Assembly (NCBI GenBank): GCA_963693285.1
Contig: OY848917.1
Span: 5,900,118-5,964,117, forward strand
Source of the DNA: Xestospongia muta
Lineage: Eukaryota > Porifera > Demospongiae > Haplosclerida > Petrosiidae
Direction of reading: 5' to 3'
Length of the DNA stretch: 64,000 nt
Positions 1 through 12,130 of the stretch are shown one piece after another; the stretch's first letter is position 1; each line of letters opens with the position of its first letter. Made by a program: the position numbers and the translations under genes. The notes under the pieces were generated by a model. It ran no database searches. It had not been told where the DNA came from and was given only the letters and a program-made list of their open reading frames with translations.

Positions 1-404
1 ATTATTTCTAAGAATTGTATATATTTCCATTGATAACTAAAGCATCAATAATTGTGTTTTTACCAATTGTATAATAGTCAGTAAATTTATGAATATTAAT
101 TTTTATGAATAAATTTCCGTACACTGATCGTTACGTCATAATAGAATAATAATACTAAATACTCATATTCATTGACTGCTATGAATATTATTATTATGAA
201 CGTAAGGATACTGTGTCTTCAAGATTGAGTGGACTGACAAGAAATGTCCTTAAAGTGAGTTAAAAGATTTTATTTATGAATAATTTCTCAAAAATAATAG
301 GGAAAATGATATTGAATGCCTACGTTACCTGAAAAAAAGATGCAGGTGCATTGGTATTTGTAACTGAAACAACACTATAAATATTATATAATATAAAATT
401 GCAG

Positions 405-2416
405 AGCAATTGAAGATGAGAGAGAGACGGCCGTAAATCGAGCTCGTGAAAGAGAAGAGTTAGTTATATATGTCATGAGTCAATTGTTTTAATTAATTAA
501 CACAGACAGAACATCCATTTAAAAGCTGAAACTGATACACAACAAAGGTTAGGAAAAAGTATATAATTGGCATATGTACACATGTTCTTATAAAACAGAT
601 TGTATGAGGAATTATTGACTAATAAGGCAAAACTCCAGGAAAGGTATAACATAATTTAGATAAAGTAGATAAAGTATTAACATTGTGATTTAATACAACC
701 ATACAGGTTACGTGAAGACTCATCTTTAGGGAGTAGGCCAGTGACACAACTAATCGAAAGGAGGTCCGCTATCTTATCATTGGATCAAAAAAAGACAAAA
801 AAGATAAAAGTAAATATTTATGGAAATCTATTAGTCTCAAGATGAATATATATTTATAGAAAGTCTATAATGCAGTGATTGAAGCACTTGTGTCAATGGC
901 TGATAAGCGTCTTCGTATGATTACTGATGCCAGTAATCAAGAGCTTATCACAAGTCCAGAAGACCATAAGAAAGAACAGTACAAAATCTATGGTCTTCTT
1001 CTTAGTGCATGTAGATTTAGAAAAAGATCATCATCTGATGGTGTAAACCAACAAACATCACAACAGGTTAGCTGATGCCAATGAATGTCATTCTACACTA
1101 TAATATGTTTTTACAATCAAAGGTATTGATTGCTGTAGCTAAAAACCATGCAATACTTCATGATAATGAGCCTCTCTTAAAAAGTAACATGGAAAAAGCA
1201 GTTGCTTTAACTCATTCAATGCTAACACGTTTACCACCCTTGTTAGTTTGTAAGACACTTTTATATCACGAGGACTATTATGATACAAATCGATTGACCT
1301 GGGATGAAACTAAAAAGACAACCACCTGTACGTTCCTCTGCTATCGTCCTGTTGTCTTCTTTGGTAATACAAAACATGTCGCTGTTAAAGGATTACTGGG
1401 AAATACTGAGGAAGAAATAAAAGATGATGTGCTACCTCTAGAGAGCTGTGAATTGGAAGCAAAAACATCACTTTTTCAAGACAAATCTCAACCACTTAAA
1501 GTAAGTATTTCTTTATCAGTTATTTAAAAACATTTTGTATATCACAAAAATGCATGCATAATTCTTTTATTACACTCATTACAATTTGCACAAATTTCTA
1601 TATAGGAAAAGCTTAAACTGGCTTCTTCTTTAGCAACAGACTCTATTATTTCTAACTCAGATTTCCAAGCACCAACAGGCCCAATAACTAATCAAGGTAC
1701 TATAGCTATTCTATATAGCAGCTTGTATTTATGGAGCATTACAGAGAGACCTCGTATTAGTGTCTATGCAACAAAAGGTGTAGATAAACCATCAAAAAAC
1801 CCTTCTTCAACAATCAAGAAGAGAAGTAAGTTTGAACTCTGGTTGACCGATCCAATTCAACAAACACATTCTTGTAGAACAACTTTTTGAACAACCAGCA
1901 TGCAGAGCAGAGCCAAAACCCTCTACAGCAAATAAAACATTCTCACAGTCTCGCGGTAAATAAGTGCGTTAACATTCCTAATATTCTTACATCCTAGGCC
2001 ACATAGTTAAAGAGAAATGCTTTATGTATGAGAATAAACACTCATCCAAGATGGGCTTAAGTAAAGGTATTGTTCTATCAATACTTACAAATCTTATTTC
2101 AAATCCCAAAGAAGGAGCTAAGAAACCAGACATTAGAAGTGCAACTCCCATGGACTCCTCTTTTGCAGAACAGAGGTATACAAAGTCTACATGTTATAAT
2201 TTACTAACCATATATACATATTTTCCTCTATCCACCAATTTTAACAAGCATTTTTAACTATAATTCTATTTGTTCATGATATTGTCTTGTTAACCTTCAG
2301 TGCAGTCTTTTTCTGTACTGTAAAGCATTAATAATAACATTTATAATATTTATTCCTATGATAGATATCCAAGATCCTCATTGTTCAATCGAGAAAAGAA
2401 AGTAACAACTGTTTAG
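405..2416 (+). CDS. Gene A: coiled-coil protein with MIEAP-like domain (5' end not found)
   Basis: Exons read as 405-458, 506-547, 599-643, 707-809, 860-1066, 1123-1500, 1606-1696, 1745-1825, 1878-1955, 1998-2066 and two small last exons (about 2115-2175 and 2365-2416), ending TAG. Phases join without stops. The first three exons (54, 42, 45 bp, all phase 2) encode a charged coiled coil. The exon at 860 carries EQYKIYGLLLSAC and the exon at 1123 carries LTWDETK...CYRPVVFFG...VAVKGLLGN, the two hallmarks shared by this family, resembling the C-terminal domain of mitochondria-eating protein. The tail is polar, basic and probably disordered. The initiator exon must lie before 405 or outside the window; a CRE-like TTACGTCAT at 132-140 could mark the promoter. 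The 2067-2114 stretch stays in frame and may be exon or intron. Function is inferred only from the domain resemblance. Confidence 0.62.
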
Positions 2417-2631
2417 CTTTCATAAAATGCTACACTACTATATGATTACAACTTTAATATAGATTTATGAATTTAGTTATGTTATTGTTAAAAGTTAGTT
2501 ATTGTATTATTGATGTCCTTTATATTTTAACAGGTTATATTTGTTTGCAAAATCACATATAAAAGTTAAAATTTATTATTTTGACACACAATTCATAGAT
2601 CAATATGTAATGTGGGTGGTGTTGAGTTTTA

Positions 2632-2672
2632 GGGCGGGGTTATTGCGTAGGAGCTATGTAAATCTCCGCCCC
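2632..2672 (+). promoter_or_regulatory. GC-box inverted pair upstream of gene B
   Basis: GGGCGGGG at 2632-2639 and CCGCCCC at 2666-2672 face each other in otherwise AT-rich DNA, 37-77 bp upstream of the ATG of gene B at 2709. They resemble paired GC boxes (Sp/KLF-type sites). Promoter function is inferred from position. Confidence 0.4.
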
Positions 2673-2708
2673 AAACAATACGTTCAGTTTGAAATTGGTT
2701 CTTGGTTC

Positions 2709-5700
2709 ATGTCTAAAAGCGACGCTATGCAGAGGTAAGATTCGATAAAGTGAGGGTCCTAATTATGTGTTATGTTCATGGCTTTTACTTATCACTTTGT
2801 TGGAAGATAATAGTCGATGTATTATTCTCATAATCAATATTGTGTGAATGTATCAAAAAGAGAATACTTTTGTTTTACTGATTTATTTTCGTTTGTCTTC
2901 AATATATAATATCATGAATTCTAAACTCTCTTATTATGTACTTTGAACATGAACTTAATGAACTGCCTTCATATGTACAAGTTCACAGTCTTAATTTTAT
3001 CTTTATAATAACTTAATAATAACTGTTTTCATACTCTATTAGTTTTAGACTAACTATCTGTATCGAGTAAAATGAAACTTCACATATATCCTATTATATA
3101 TAGTTTACATCTTGGGCTCATATTGACAAACAGCGGAAGCACTTTGAGTAACATGAGGTTTCTATAATATAAATGATTGCAATGCCTAATTTTCTCATTC
3201 AATCAGTCAATCATGTTAATATGTATATATTTAGGACTTTGCTTTAAACGCTAAGATATATGTGTTACTGCTTACCTACACTTTTTTTAGCGAGCCTATG
3301 TCCATTGTTATGTACATGTTGAACATATAACGCCTTGAAATTATGGCATTTATGATGTTATTTCCTGTCATAGATACTATACAGCGTCTTAACTTGTTGT
3401 TATTGTACAATTATAAATTTTGGAATAGTTTAATGATATGTTTGGCCTCTTTTTACGGTTACTGTCCACTGTGTCTTTCATCAATGAAAGATAAGCTAAA
3501 CACTCTCCTTTACTAAAGTCTCTTTGTGAGTATACAAAAAATTATCTAACAAAGGTCACAAGTTTAATTGAACCAATTAAACTAACTTATCAAATTAGTA
3601 AGAGCAAGAGTTACATTTTTAATCTATCTCTTCTCAAGTTCATCGTAAGTTAGACATGAGCTTTGCCAAGCCCTTTGGCACAGCAATTAGAAGGGTCTAA
3701 CTCAATTGACTAAAGGAAATAATTAGTTAATGATAACAGGAAATTACACTAGTTTTGTTTTCAGACTATTCTATGATTTACTTAATGAATGTTTAGTCAC
3801 GTTAGATCATCACTATGTAATTTATTACTATGTAATTACCCTCTAATACCTAATAGAATGGCTAAGAAAGTCATATTGTATGAACCTATCCCTTGTTCAC
3901 TGTGTGAGAATCTTCAACAAAATCGACTTTGAGACGACGTGTGTATACACATTTATATGTCTGGTCATGTTAGATTTAAGCTACACACTCTTTAAGATAA
4001 TGGTGCATAACTATGATACACTCTGACTATATTTTCTTATCTACAGAGAAAGAGACCAACTTGAACAAGATGTAATGGAACTACAAAGGTAATCTGTTAG
4101 TTATATCAATTCACATTTTATTTGTTATATTCTATGACAACCTTGTTTGCAGTCCTATAATTGTTTTGGACCACATGATATGTAACTACACGTATATTGT
4201 GACTACGTTTGTTTTCAAGATTTTATTCTTAGTGTATACGTATCTAACACCAAAAATGATCAAAAATTCAAAGTTCATGCTTTAACCACAAACAAACAAT
4301 GAATAATGTATCCAGTACCATGAGCAATGTGACAGTAGGTATGATTGATATGCTTTGGCTAGCTTGCTTGTTGTACTCTCGAGCACTCTTCACAGCTTTT
4401 GCCAACTAACTAATTGTCATCTTCAAAACTATTATAGGACAATTTATTTTATAAAGTACAAGTTCATGTCTAAAGCAAATACTTCATATACCTATATCAT
4501 TACATGTTTTTGTATATTTATTATTTAGAGACGTTCAAGGTCTTCAACAAAAGATACTAACTGCTGGAAGGTTAGTTCATTTTGTCTAAGACACCTAACT
4601 TGCTAAGTTAGCTTATCATTAGTCTCTATAGAAAACTATTGCTAAAAATAGTGACTATGCATATTGTCCTGGAATTATAAATCTGCCTGGTTATTATGAA
4701 ATAGCCTCTAATACATACTTTATGATTATATATCTATATGTAACATTAAGGTTGAGCTAATAGAAGCTTTGATGTTACCACGCGGAAAATAATATTTTTA
4801 TAGCTTAATCTATCATAGATATCCAACATTGATAACTTTTGCTTGTGGTTCATATATCCTTAACCACATTTTACATAACATAAACACAACATCTGTCTCA
4901 CTTTAACGTGTACTACTGAAATTTGATTCAAGACAATCATGATGTACAAATTATAGGCATTGATATATTAATGTGTTTTGTTTTATATCTACATTATGTA
5001 TTTGTGTTGTTAGTGAGATTAGCTCATCAAAAGATGCTAGAAAGATGTATGGAGATACAACTCCTGGAGATGTTACTCACCAAGATGTTACATTAGAATA
5101 TTCTGGATACTTTAAACATGCCTTTAGAAACTTACCTAAGTCACTTCAAGAAAAGTTATCAAAGTACGAGATTTGGGAGATGTGTGCTGATATAATGAAG
5201 GTAACTGTTACATAGCATCATAGTTTATTGTGTGGTTAGTCTTGTTACAAAGAGTTTAATATGGCATGTTAAGTAACCATACATTTTATTTGATAAATTT
5301 CTTTCTAGTAATACCAATGATTGCTCTCACAATTTGTCATAATGTGTGCCTTGTTTATAGTATGTCTTTGTTAACTCTGGCTTTTGTTTCTCTAAACCAA
5401 CTTATCATGTGTCAAAATATTTCACTAGTGAAGGTCTTAATATCAGTTACAAAATTACATGTAGCTATTTTAACAAAGTATTATTATAAGCAGATGTATT
5501 ACATGATGATGTATTCACATGAACAGACTGATCTGTACAATTGTTGTAGTACCTATCAATGTTCAGTTAAGCATTCTATGTACTGTAGCTCTAAATATAA
5601 CACCATTATAATGCTGTATTATCCTTGTTGTAATATAGGTAATTAATTGATTGATAAGTAACTGATTGATTGATTGATTGATTGATTGATAGGTAATTGA

Positions 5701-7762
5701 TTGATTGATTGATTGATAGGTAATTGATTCAATTTGATTGATTGATTGATTGATTGATTGATAGGTAATTGATTGATTGATTGATTTTTTTCTAGTCATC
5801 TTATGATGCTAATAAAGAAGAGATAATCGAGGAGATGATATCTAAAATGAGACAAGCACTAACAGCTGATAAGAACTCACTTACTGAAGATACTATTGAT
5901 TTATTGAGAGCATTCTCTTTTTTAATACATTACTTACCTCTTGAAGAAATAAAACAAAAGGTGAGTAAATTTAAATATGTAATTTTGTTAGAAGAATGGG
6001 ATGGAGATTACTGTTGTCAAAGAAGCCAATACAATGCCAAAGCTGCAAGTGAGGCATTATAGTGCTTCTGAGGGCAACTTAGAACTAACACCAAGGTCTC
6101 TTACTGCTTAGAACTTAGCTAGCAAAGCATCTCCAGCCATTTCTAGCTCTCAACAACAACGCATATACTTTAAGTAGAATTAAGTAGATTTGTTGGTTGT
6201 AATATGTTTAACATCAAGTCTAGAATTCGTTTACTTACTTCTTGTCTCCTCTTGCAATAAGTCAACATAATATTTTTGCGTGTGTTTCAAACTTGAAGCA
6301 AATTTTTAACTAATTTACAATGTTTTGAATTCAGGTGTGATAATCTACAACGTTCTTTGTGGATATTATAGTGATTTACATGTTAAATACAGTGACAAAA
6401 ACTGACCCAATAAGATTATAAAATTATTTTTAAAAACTTCACAACAATGGAAGCGTTGTAGCACTGACCAGTTTATCTTAATCTGGATGTTTAGTTTAGT
6501 CTAGCTGTGTACTAGCATTATGATAAAAAGTTGTTCCTCAGAGGTATTTAATTGCAAGAATATAGTCTTAGTGTATTCTTTGAAAACCTGTATTATGTTA
6601 ATTTTAATAATTTAGTAATTTTTGTTTTTCTTAGGTAATAGAAAATGGATCTTGCCCTCTTAATAAAGAAGCTGTAGATGTAGCAATGGACATTATCACA
6701 ATGTTACCTCCCACTGATCATCAACTTGTTATAAATGGTGGCAAAACAGGAAAGGGAGGAGCTTCCAAGGAACCAAAGACTACAAGAGACACAAGAGGTA
6801 CAATATTAACTGGAGGTCATTGGGAAAGTGGAAATACGTTAAGACCTGAACCTATTCGTGAAGGTTTGTAATTATAATAGTTAGGATACTTATCATTCTG
6901 TGATAATAGTTATAACTATTTGAAATATTTACATTAAGATACACACCATTCATTGCATCTAGCCATATTAAAAAGAAAATGTGCTGCTTGTGGACAACTT
7001 TTTAGTCAAAAGTAAGTACATCTGTTTAACAATTCAGTTATAATTGTTTTCCAACTAGTGAAACGGCGATCTTTCATTTAGGAAAATACTACCATAGACA
7101 TCATGCTATATGTGACAACTGTAAGAAGCCTATTGAACTAGATAACTGGAAATTTACAAAGTCAAAAACGTACTGTCTCTCATGTTTATGTACTACTTGT
7201 GGAAAGCCCTTGGGTACAGAAGAGGTATAGTCACTGTTTCTAACATAAATTTACATTTAAGCATAATGAAGTGTAATTACAATGTCATTTAGTTTTGACT
7301 TGACCAACATCACATTGGTATTAAAGTAATCATTTTTATTTAGTAAGCGTTTACATCCTGAACTATAAAAGTTATTCTAAATTAATATAAGATACACTTA
7401 GCATTGGATTACTAACATAACGTTCCATCTTCTCACTAATCTAATCATTCTAGCTTTCCATCCAGTCTAAACTTACAAAACATATGGTACTGCTTTTGTT
7501 TGAAAGTCCTACCTTTCATTATAATAAATACAACATGTATTGTTAGCTACTATATAAATGTCATGACACTATTAGTAGTTTCTATTTGATACAATATTGA
7601 CAAAGTTTTGTCTTCTAGGTTTTTGCAACTCAAGATGGTGATCATTATCATCCCTCTTGTTTCCATTGTATCCGATGTAAAAGTAAAGACAATCTGACTA
7701 AAGTTGAAAGAGACCTTATATGTCAAAAATGTTTCTCCCTTTATTATAAAAAACTAATGTAG
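2709..7762 (+). CDS. Gene B: coiled-coil / MIEAP-like N-half / two-LIM-domain protein
   Basis: Exons 2709-2734, 4047-4088, 4529-4570, 5014-5200, 5796-5960, 6635-6863, 6963-7011, 7059-7224, 7619-7762 give about 349 aa. The start exon (MSKSDAMQR) ends in phase 2, matching two 42-bp coiled-coil exons. Residues ~40-100 carry ARKMYGDTTPGDVTHQDV, the family signature, followed by a helical region. Two LIM zinc-binding domains follow from ~residue 235: LIM1 with CAAC, HHAICDNC and CLSC, then LIM2 with CTTCGKPL, HPSCFHCIRC and CQKC. LIM domains bind proteins, so an adaptor role is likely. The RPVLFYG half seen in A, D, F, H and P is absent. A second in-frame donor at 6798 would remove 22 codons, so alternative splicing is possible. 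The first intron (about 1.3 kb) is unusually long and may hide another coil exon. Nothing else recognisable lies in 2735-4046. Confidence 0.78.
5648..5786. repeat. GATT microsatellite in gene B intron
   Basis: Interrupted (TTGA)n tracts separated by TAGGTAA units sit just before the acceptor at 5795 of gene B. Open frames across it on both strands are simple-repeat artefacts. Its closeness to the acceptor could affect splicing if its length varies. Confidence 0.9.
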
Positions 7763-8705
7763 TTATTAACACAATTTATTGTGTTATTATATATAATACA
7801 TTATAACATAGTTGTTATTTTTCAAACATTCATAAGGTCAATTGTAAATGTATACATTAATATCTTGTATTTGAAGTCTAGGAATCTTCAGAGCAAAATA
7901 AACCAGAACCTGTCTTCATTACTTAGTAGTTATGAATTCTCTTTTCCAGGAATAATTTATGTTTTAATACTAAGAATTATCATAGCAGCTTTAACAATTT
8001 TCTGATGTATTTCTCCCAAAAGCAACTGTTTACAAAGCATAATTCCAGGAATTGCTGCCAAATGTCAAGTGTATTCATTGAGTACAACAAATTATACGTA
8101 TGCTTAATGAATTTTAAATAAAATTGACTGTAAAAGTATTAGATCTATTAAGAGGAAGTCCTTAGGAAGTGCAAATAATTTCTAGTATTTGAATGACGCT
8201 CAATTACTGGAAAATTAAAGCAATGACAATATTAAGGAATCTGTTTTTCTTTTTAATTTAATTATAAATTAAACACTTAGGAATAAGAGGTTACGATTAA
8301 CCCTTATCCAGTTCTTATCCATTACTTACCACAGTTTCTATTATTACTTGTATTCAGAATACAGTATATTTACAATTTCATCAACTAAGTTAAGCTACCC
8401 AGTCATAATAGTATTTGTACCGAAAGGTTCTATTAAAGAGACGATCACTCTAACCTTCAACTCGCAACACTGTTTTCATCTCTTATAGTAGCAACATGCA
8501 GGCTACAATCTTTATTACTAACTGAGGATTGTGTTCTCTGTTTTATGTTGTCATGGTCTCTAGTTCAAAATGCAGTGTGTCATGTTGTTTTGATAACAAT
8601 GTTGTCATAGTCATGCACATTGGAGCCTCAGGGCTAATATAATATAATTATATTTAGTAAGAACAATTATGCAAACCAGAACAAATCAACAAAATTCATC
8701 ATTTA
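7763..8705. other. Intergenic, no gene seen
   Basis: AT-rich spacer between the stop of gene B and the HSPA12 relic. I see no conserved exon, RNA gene or strong repeat. Short TTCCAGGAA palindromes occur at 7944 and 8043. Confidence 0.6.
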
Positions 8706-9175
8706 TATTTAAGTTGAAAGATAGTCATACACAGCTTTAACTTCCTCACTAGTAATGCAATATTGGCTTTAGCTTGTATTTCTGTCTTTGTATTTTCATC
8801 ACAATAGGACTTGATGTCTGTTATGAACACTTTGTCTATACTATATCAATGACAAATGTTCATTGTTTAAATTAAAATAGCCTGATCTCTTTCTATTAAC
8901 ATCCTGATATGTTCAAAATAAAAGTGTCGGGACTGTTCTTTTTGATAAATTGAGTTTGACCAATTGCAATAACTTCTAATGATTAGCCTTGGTCATGAAG
9001 AAAAATGGTATTTGAAAAAGAGAAGACTTAGCGTCTGGATATCCAAATGTAGAGTGTATACAGCAAAGAAACACATGTTGCACCAAAGTCGATTGCAGTG
9101 ATGTTCCTTCTTTAACACGATATCCTGAGTCAGTTCAGACAATTATCATCCTCTAGATAATGGCTCCTTATTTAT
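8706..9175 (-). pseudogene. HSPA12-like relic, internally deleted
   Basis: Read on the minus strand, 9175-8881 aligns with exon 1 of the intact copies (KEPLSR near 9165, a match to IDFGTT near 9095, and YFEHIRMLIERDQ near 8885-8920). Then 8770-8706 aligns with the extreme C-terminus (TEIQAKA then YCITSEEVKAVYDYLS after a one-base frameshift). Everything between, including exon 2 and most of exon 3, is missing, and stops are present. It is divergent to gene C, the same arrangement as intact gene K and the orphan exon at 39114, so it marks an ancestral HSPA12/coiled-coil pair. Confidence 0.85.
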
Positions 9176-9229
9176 TGTTTTAACAGTCACCACCATTCTT
9201 CACACTCAAGCATTACGTGTTAGATAGCA

Positions 9230-9237
9230 TCACGTGA
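9230..9237. promoter_or_regulatory. TCACGTGA E-box (CLEAR/M-box-like) before gene C
   Basis: A palindromic TCACGTGA lies 70 bp upstream of the gene C ATG and 55 bp from the edge of the divergent HSPA12 relic. The same 8-mer sits between gene K and its divergent partner at 39044. It is the core recognised by MiT/TFE-type bHLH-zip factors and by other CACGTG binders; which one acts here is unknown. Confidence 0.5.
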
Positions 9238-9306
9238 AAACATCTACGTATAACGTTACATATAAATCATCAATACCACTGTATTGCTATTAAAAATTTA
9301 GAAAGT

Positions 9307-9493
9307 ATGGCCACAGCCTCGGTTATGCTAGAAGATGTAGAGCGAGAGATGAAAAAGTTAAACTCGGAGATTGAACAAGCTAACGAGTTAGTCCTATTAC
9401 ACAACAACTTCTAATGTCATATATAATATATATTATAGAGAATCCAGGTCTCTTGATGAGGAAGCTAAAGACCTCCAAAGGTATATATACATA

Positions 9494-9524
<31 letters not shown>

Positions 9525-11059
9525 ATTGCAAGTTCATATATTCATATGAAAATACCATACACTATGTATTTCTAGCAAGAAAACAGATCTAACTAAAAAG
9601 ATCAATGGTTTACAGAGGTAAGGATGTTTAGGTAAAGTATTAATGTTGTACTGTTATTCCATGCCATGAAGTGAGATACAACAGCTTGAAGAAGAACTGG
9701 AGAGACAAAAAAGGTTAAGTTTCAAACTTTTATAAGTTCTGATGTTACTAATATTTATAACTACTAATATTGCTATGCATTGCTATATCTATAGACTTAC
9801 AAGCTCTTCTCGAGATGCACGTAAAATGTATGGAGACATGACACCTGGAGATATTACTCATCAAGATGTCATCTTACAATATACTAACCACTTTAAAGAT
9901 GCTTTTCGTAACATGCCTAAAGCTTTGCCACAACATGACAAATATAAAGTTTGGCAGATGTGTGGTGATATAGTTGAAGTATGTTCATAATTGTTGTTGT
10001 ATTCAAATTATTTCTTGTTGCAATTTTCCAATTCACATCATAAGTGAAGTAATCGTACAATATGTATTAATAATATGATTGGATTGATGTATGTGGCCTG
10101 CATTTTCATACAAATATTAAACTTCCTCAATATAAGTAACTATATCAGTTATAGATTCCTGTTATTATTCTCTTTGACCAGGAAAGCTTTAAACAAAATA
10201 GAGAAAGTATTATCAACACAATGGTTGATGCTCTTGGAAAGGCACTTCTAATGAAAGAAGACATTCTTACTGATGAAATCATTGATCTACATAGAGCTTT
10301 CAAAATGCTAGTTAATGATATAAATGAAGAGGAGTTGAGACAAATCAGATCAAAAGTATGTTGTGCATATGAATGTGCTTAATGAATATCCTATTCAGGT
10401 TACTGCCCAAGTAAAAGATAGCAGTGAAATGTTTGACTTAGTTATGAATGTTATAAAGAATCTTGATCCTAGTGATTACATTCATTTCCTTGAAAATGGA
10501 GAGCTAATGACAAGGAAGCTAGAACATCCTAAGACCGAGACAAGACAGATGTATTCAAGTAATAAGTGGTTAACCATTGTGTTTATCTGTTTATTCCTTT
10601 TGCTAGCAGAAAGCAGTCATAAAAATAAAGTCTGTCCTGCTTGCCAAAAGAAAGTTAATGAAATGTAAGCTGTATTCTAACTATGTGATTTGATTTTAAT
10701 GATTGGTAGAGAAACACCTCAGTATCACTTGAGTGAACATTGGCATAGGGAGCACATGTTCTGTGCTTGTTGTAGAAGCATGGTTCAAGGTCTTGATCAG
10801 TTTATTTTTTATAACTATCAAACCTACTGTACAAATTGCTTTTGCAAAGCTTGTGGCCACCCAATTAAGAATGAAGTAAGTTAATTAGTACACATATAAT
10901 CTAACCATCATTTTTAAGACTGACGCAGTTATGACTGAAATAGGCAAATTCCATACAGCATGTTTCAGGTGTCATTTCTGTTGTGGTAATGATACATCAC
11001 TGATTATGGTCAATGATCACTTGATATGTCAGTATTGCTACAAAACGACATCAAAGTAA
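9307..11059 (+). CDS. Gene C: coiled-coil / MIEAP-like N-half / two-LIM-domain protein
   Basis: Exons 9307-9386, 9439-9480, 9576-9617, 9672-9713, 9795-9978, 10182-10355, 10399-10558, 10607-10664, 10710-10875, 10919-11059 encode about 362 aa, the same length as gene I. After an 80-bp start exon (MATASVMLEDVEREMKKL), three consecutive 42-bp phase-2 exons each encode exactly two heptads. Residues ~70-130 hold SSSRDARKMYGDMTPGD and the following helical domain; residues ~130-240 are helical and acidic. LIM1 starts near residue 248 (CPAC, HWHREHMFCACC, CTNC), and LIM2 follows (CKACGHPI, FHTACFRCHFCC, CQYC). LIM domains mediate protein contacts, so a scaffold or adaptor is likely. Its promoter side faces a dead HSPA12 copy. 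Confidence 0.85.
9497..9524. repeat. (GT)n microsatellite in gene C intron
   Basis: Fourteen uninterrupted GT units lie 17 bp after the donor of the first 42-bp coil exon. Confidence 0.95.
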
Positions 11060-12130
11060 GCTTTTAAAGTCTAATTGACAAATCATAATTATATTTTCTT
11101 TTAACCCCAGCAACGTCTGAAATAAAGGAATATTGAATTTTTAGTAATTAAAATTGACTATTATTTGTATCGTATATATAAAAAGTAATAAGAAAAACTG
11201 GTTTTGAAGTAATAATAATAAAGATTATTTTGAAGTATGAAGCTGAAAAATGATTTGTCCTTGCAATGAAAATGCAATGAGTGCATAATGCATTGTCACA
11301 CAATTAATTGTTCAATGTTATAAGAACATATAAAAGATAAAATAATCTTTACACTTGTTTCATATTCTGATAAGAGCTACATAATCCATAAACTAGTGAA
11401 GTGCAGCAACTGTATTCTATGAAATTTTATAGTCAAAATAAAGGAAGTATAGACTCATGTGGAACTACATCACATAAAGATATTCATTGCTCATTCTCAA
11501 AACTATTCTTGGAAAGGTTATGACATAGTAGTGTTGAAGTATTGTAATTAATCCAATTCCCAGAATTTTATCATAAACAACTAATTCTAGGAAAGATTTA
11601 TTTTATCATGAACATGTCATACTTCATTGGAACTATAACACTATTAAAATTAATAATCTTTTAAAATTCAAAATTTGATAATAATCATAGATAGTGTCAT
11701 CTTTAGTAAAGTGGGTTATCAAATGCATATTCCAAACTCTGTTACTTCACACTATCATATCACTCAAGATAACATCAATAATATGTGCAAATAAAGGTAA
11801 CATATATACCTTATGAAACAGCTGGCAGTGCTCATTGTTACACAAAGTCTTGTTACTAAAGTTACTCAATAAATATTCTTTTGATAAATACATTCAAATA
11901 TTAACAGATGAGAGTTCAGCAAGTAAAAGGAGATTGATAGGAATATACTATGTACAATTATGTACTATCACCTTATATATATAGTGCTATATACTATTAT
12001 AGCATAAGTCTTTTCAACAGTACTCTCTTATATAAGCTAGTTATAAATTTATATGCTAGTCATCATGAATATCATTGTAAACAGTATATTTTAAGCTGTA
12101 GATAGCTCTTTAGCGTCGTTGGATCATAAA
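11060..12130. other. Intergenic, no gene seen
   Basis: AT-rich DNA between genes C and D. It holds several TTCNNNGAA palindromes (11506, 11557, 11585) and no coding signal that I can support. Confidence 0.6.

Noticed and set aside
5266..5646. 126-codon open frame on + strand
   Set aside because: Lies in a gene B intron, Cys/Tyr/Met-rich random-looking sequence without family motifs.
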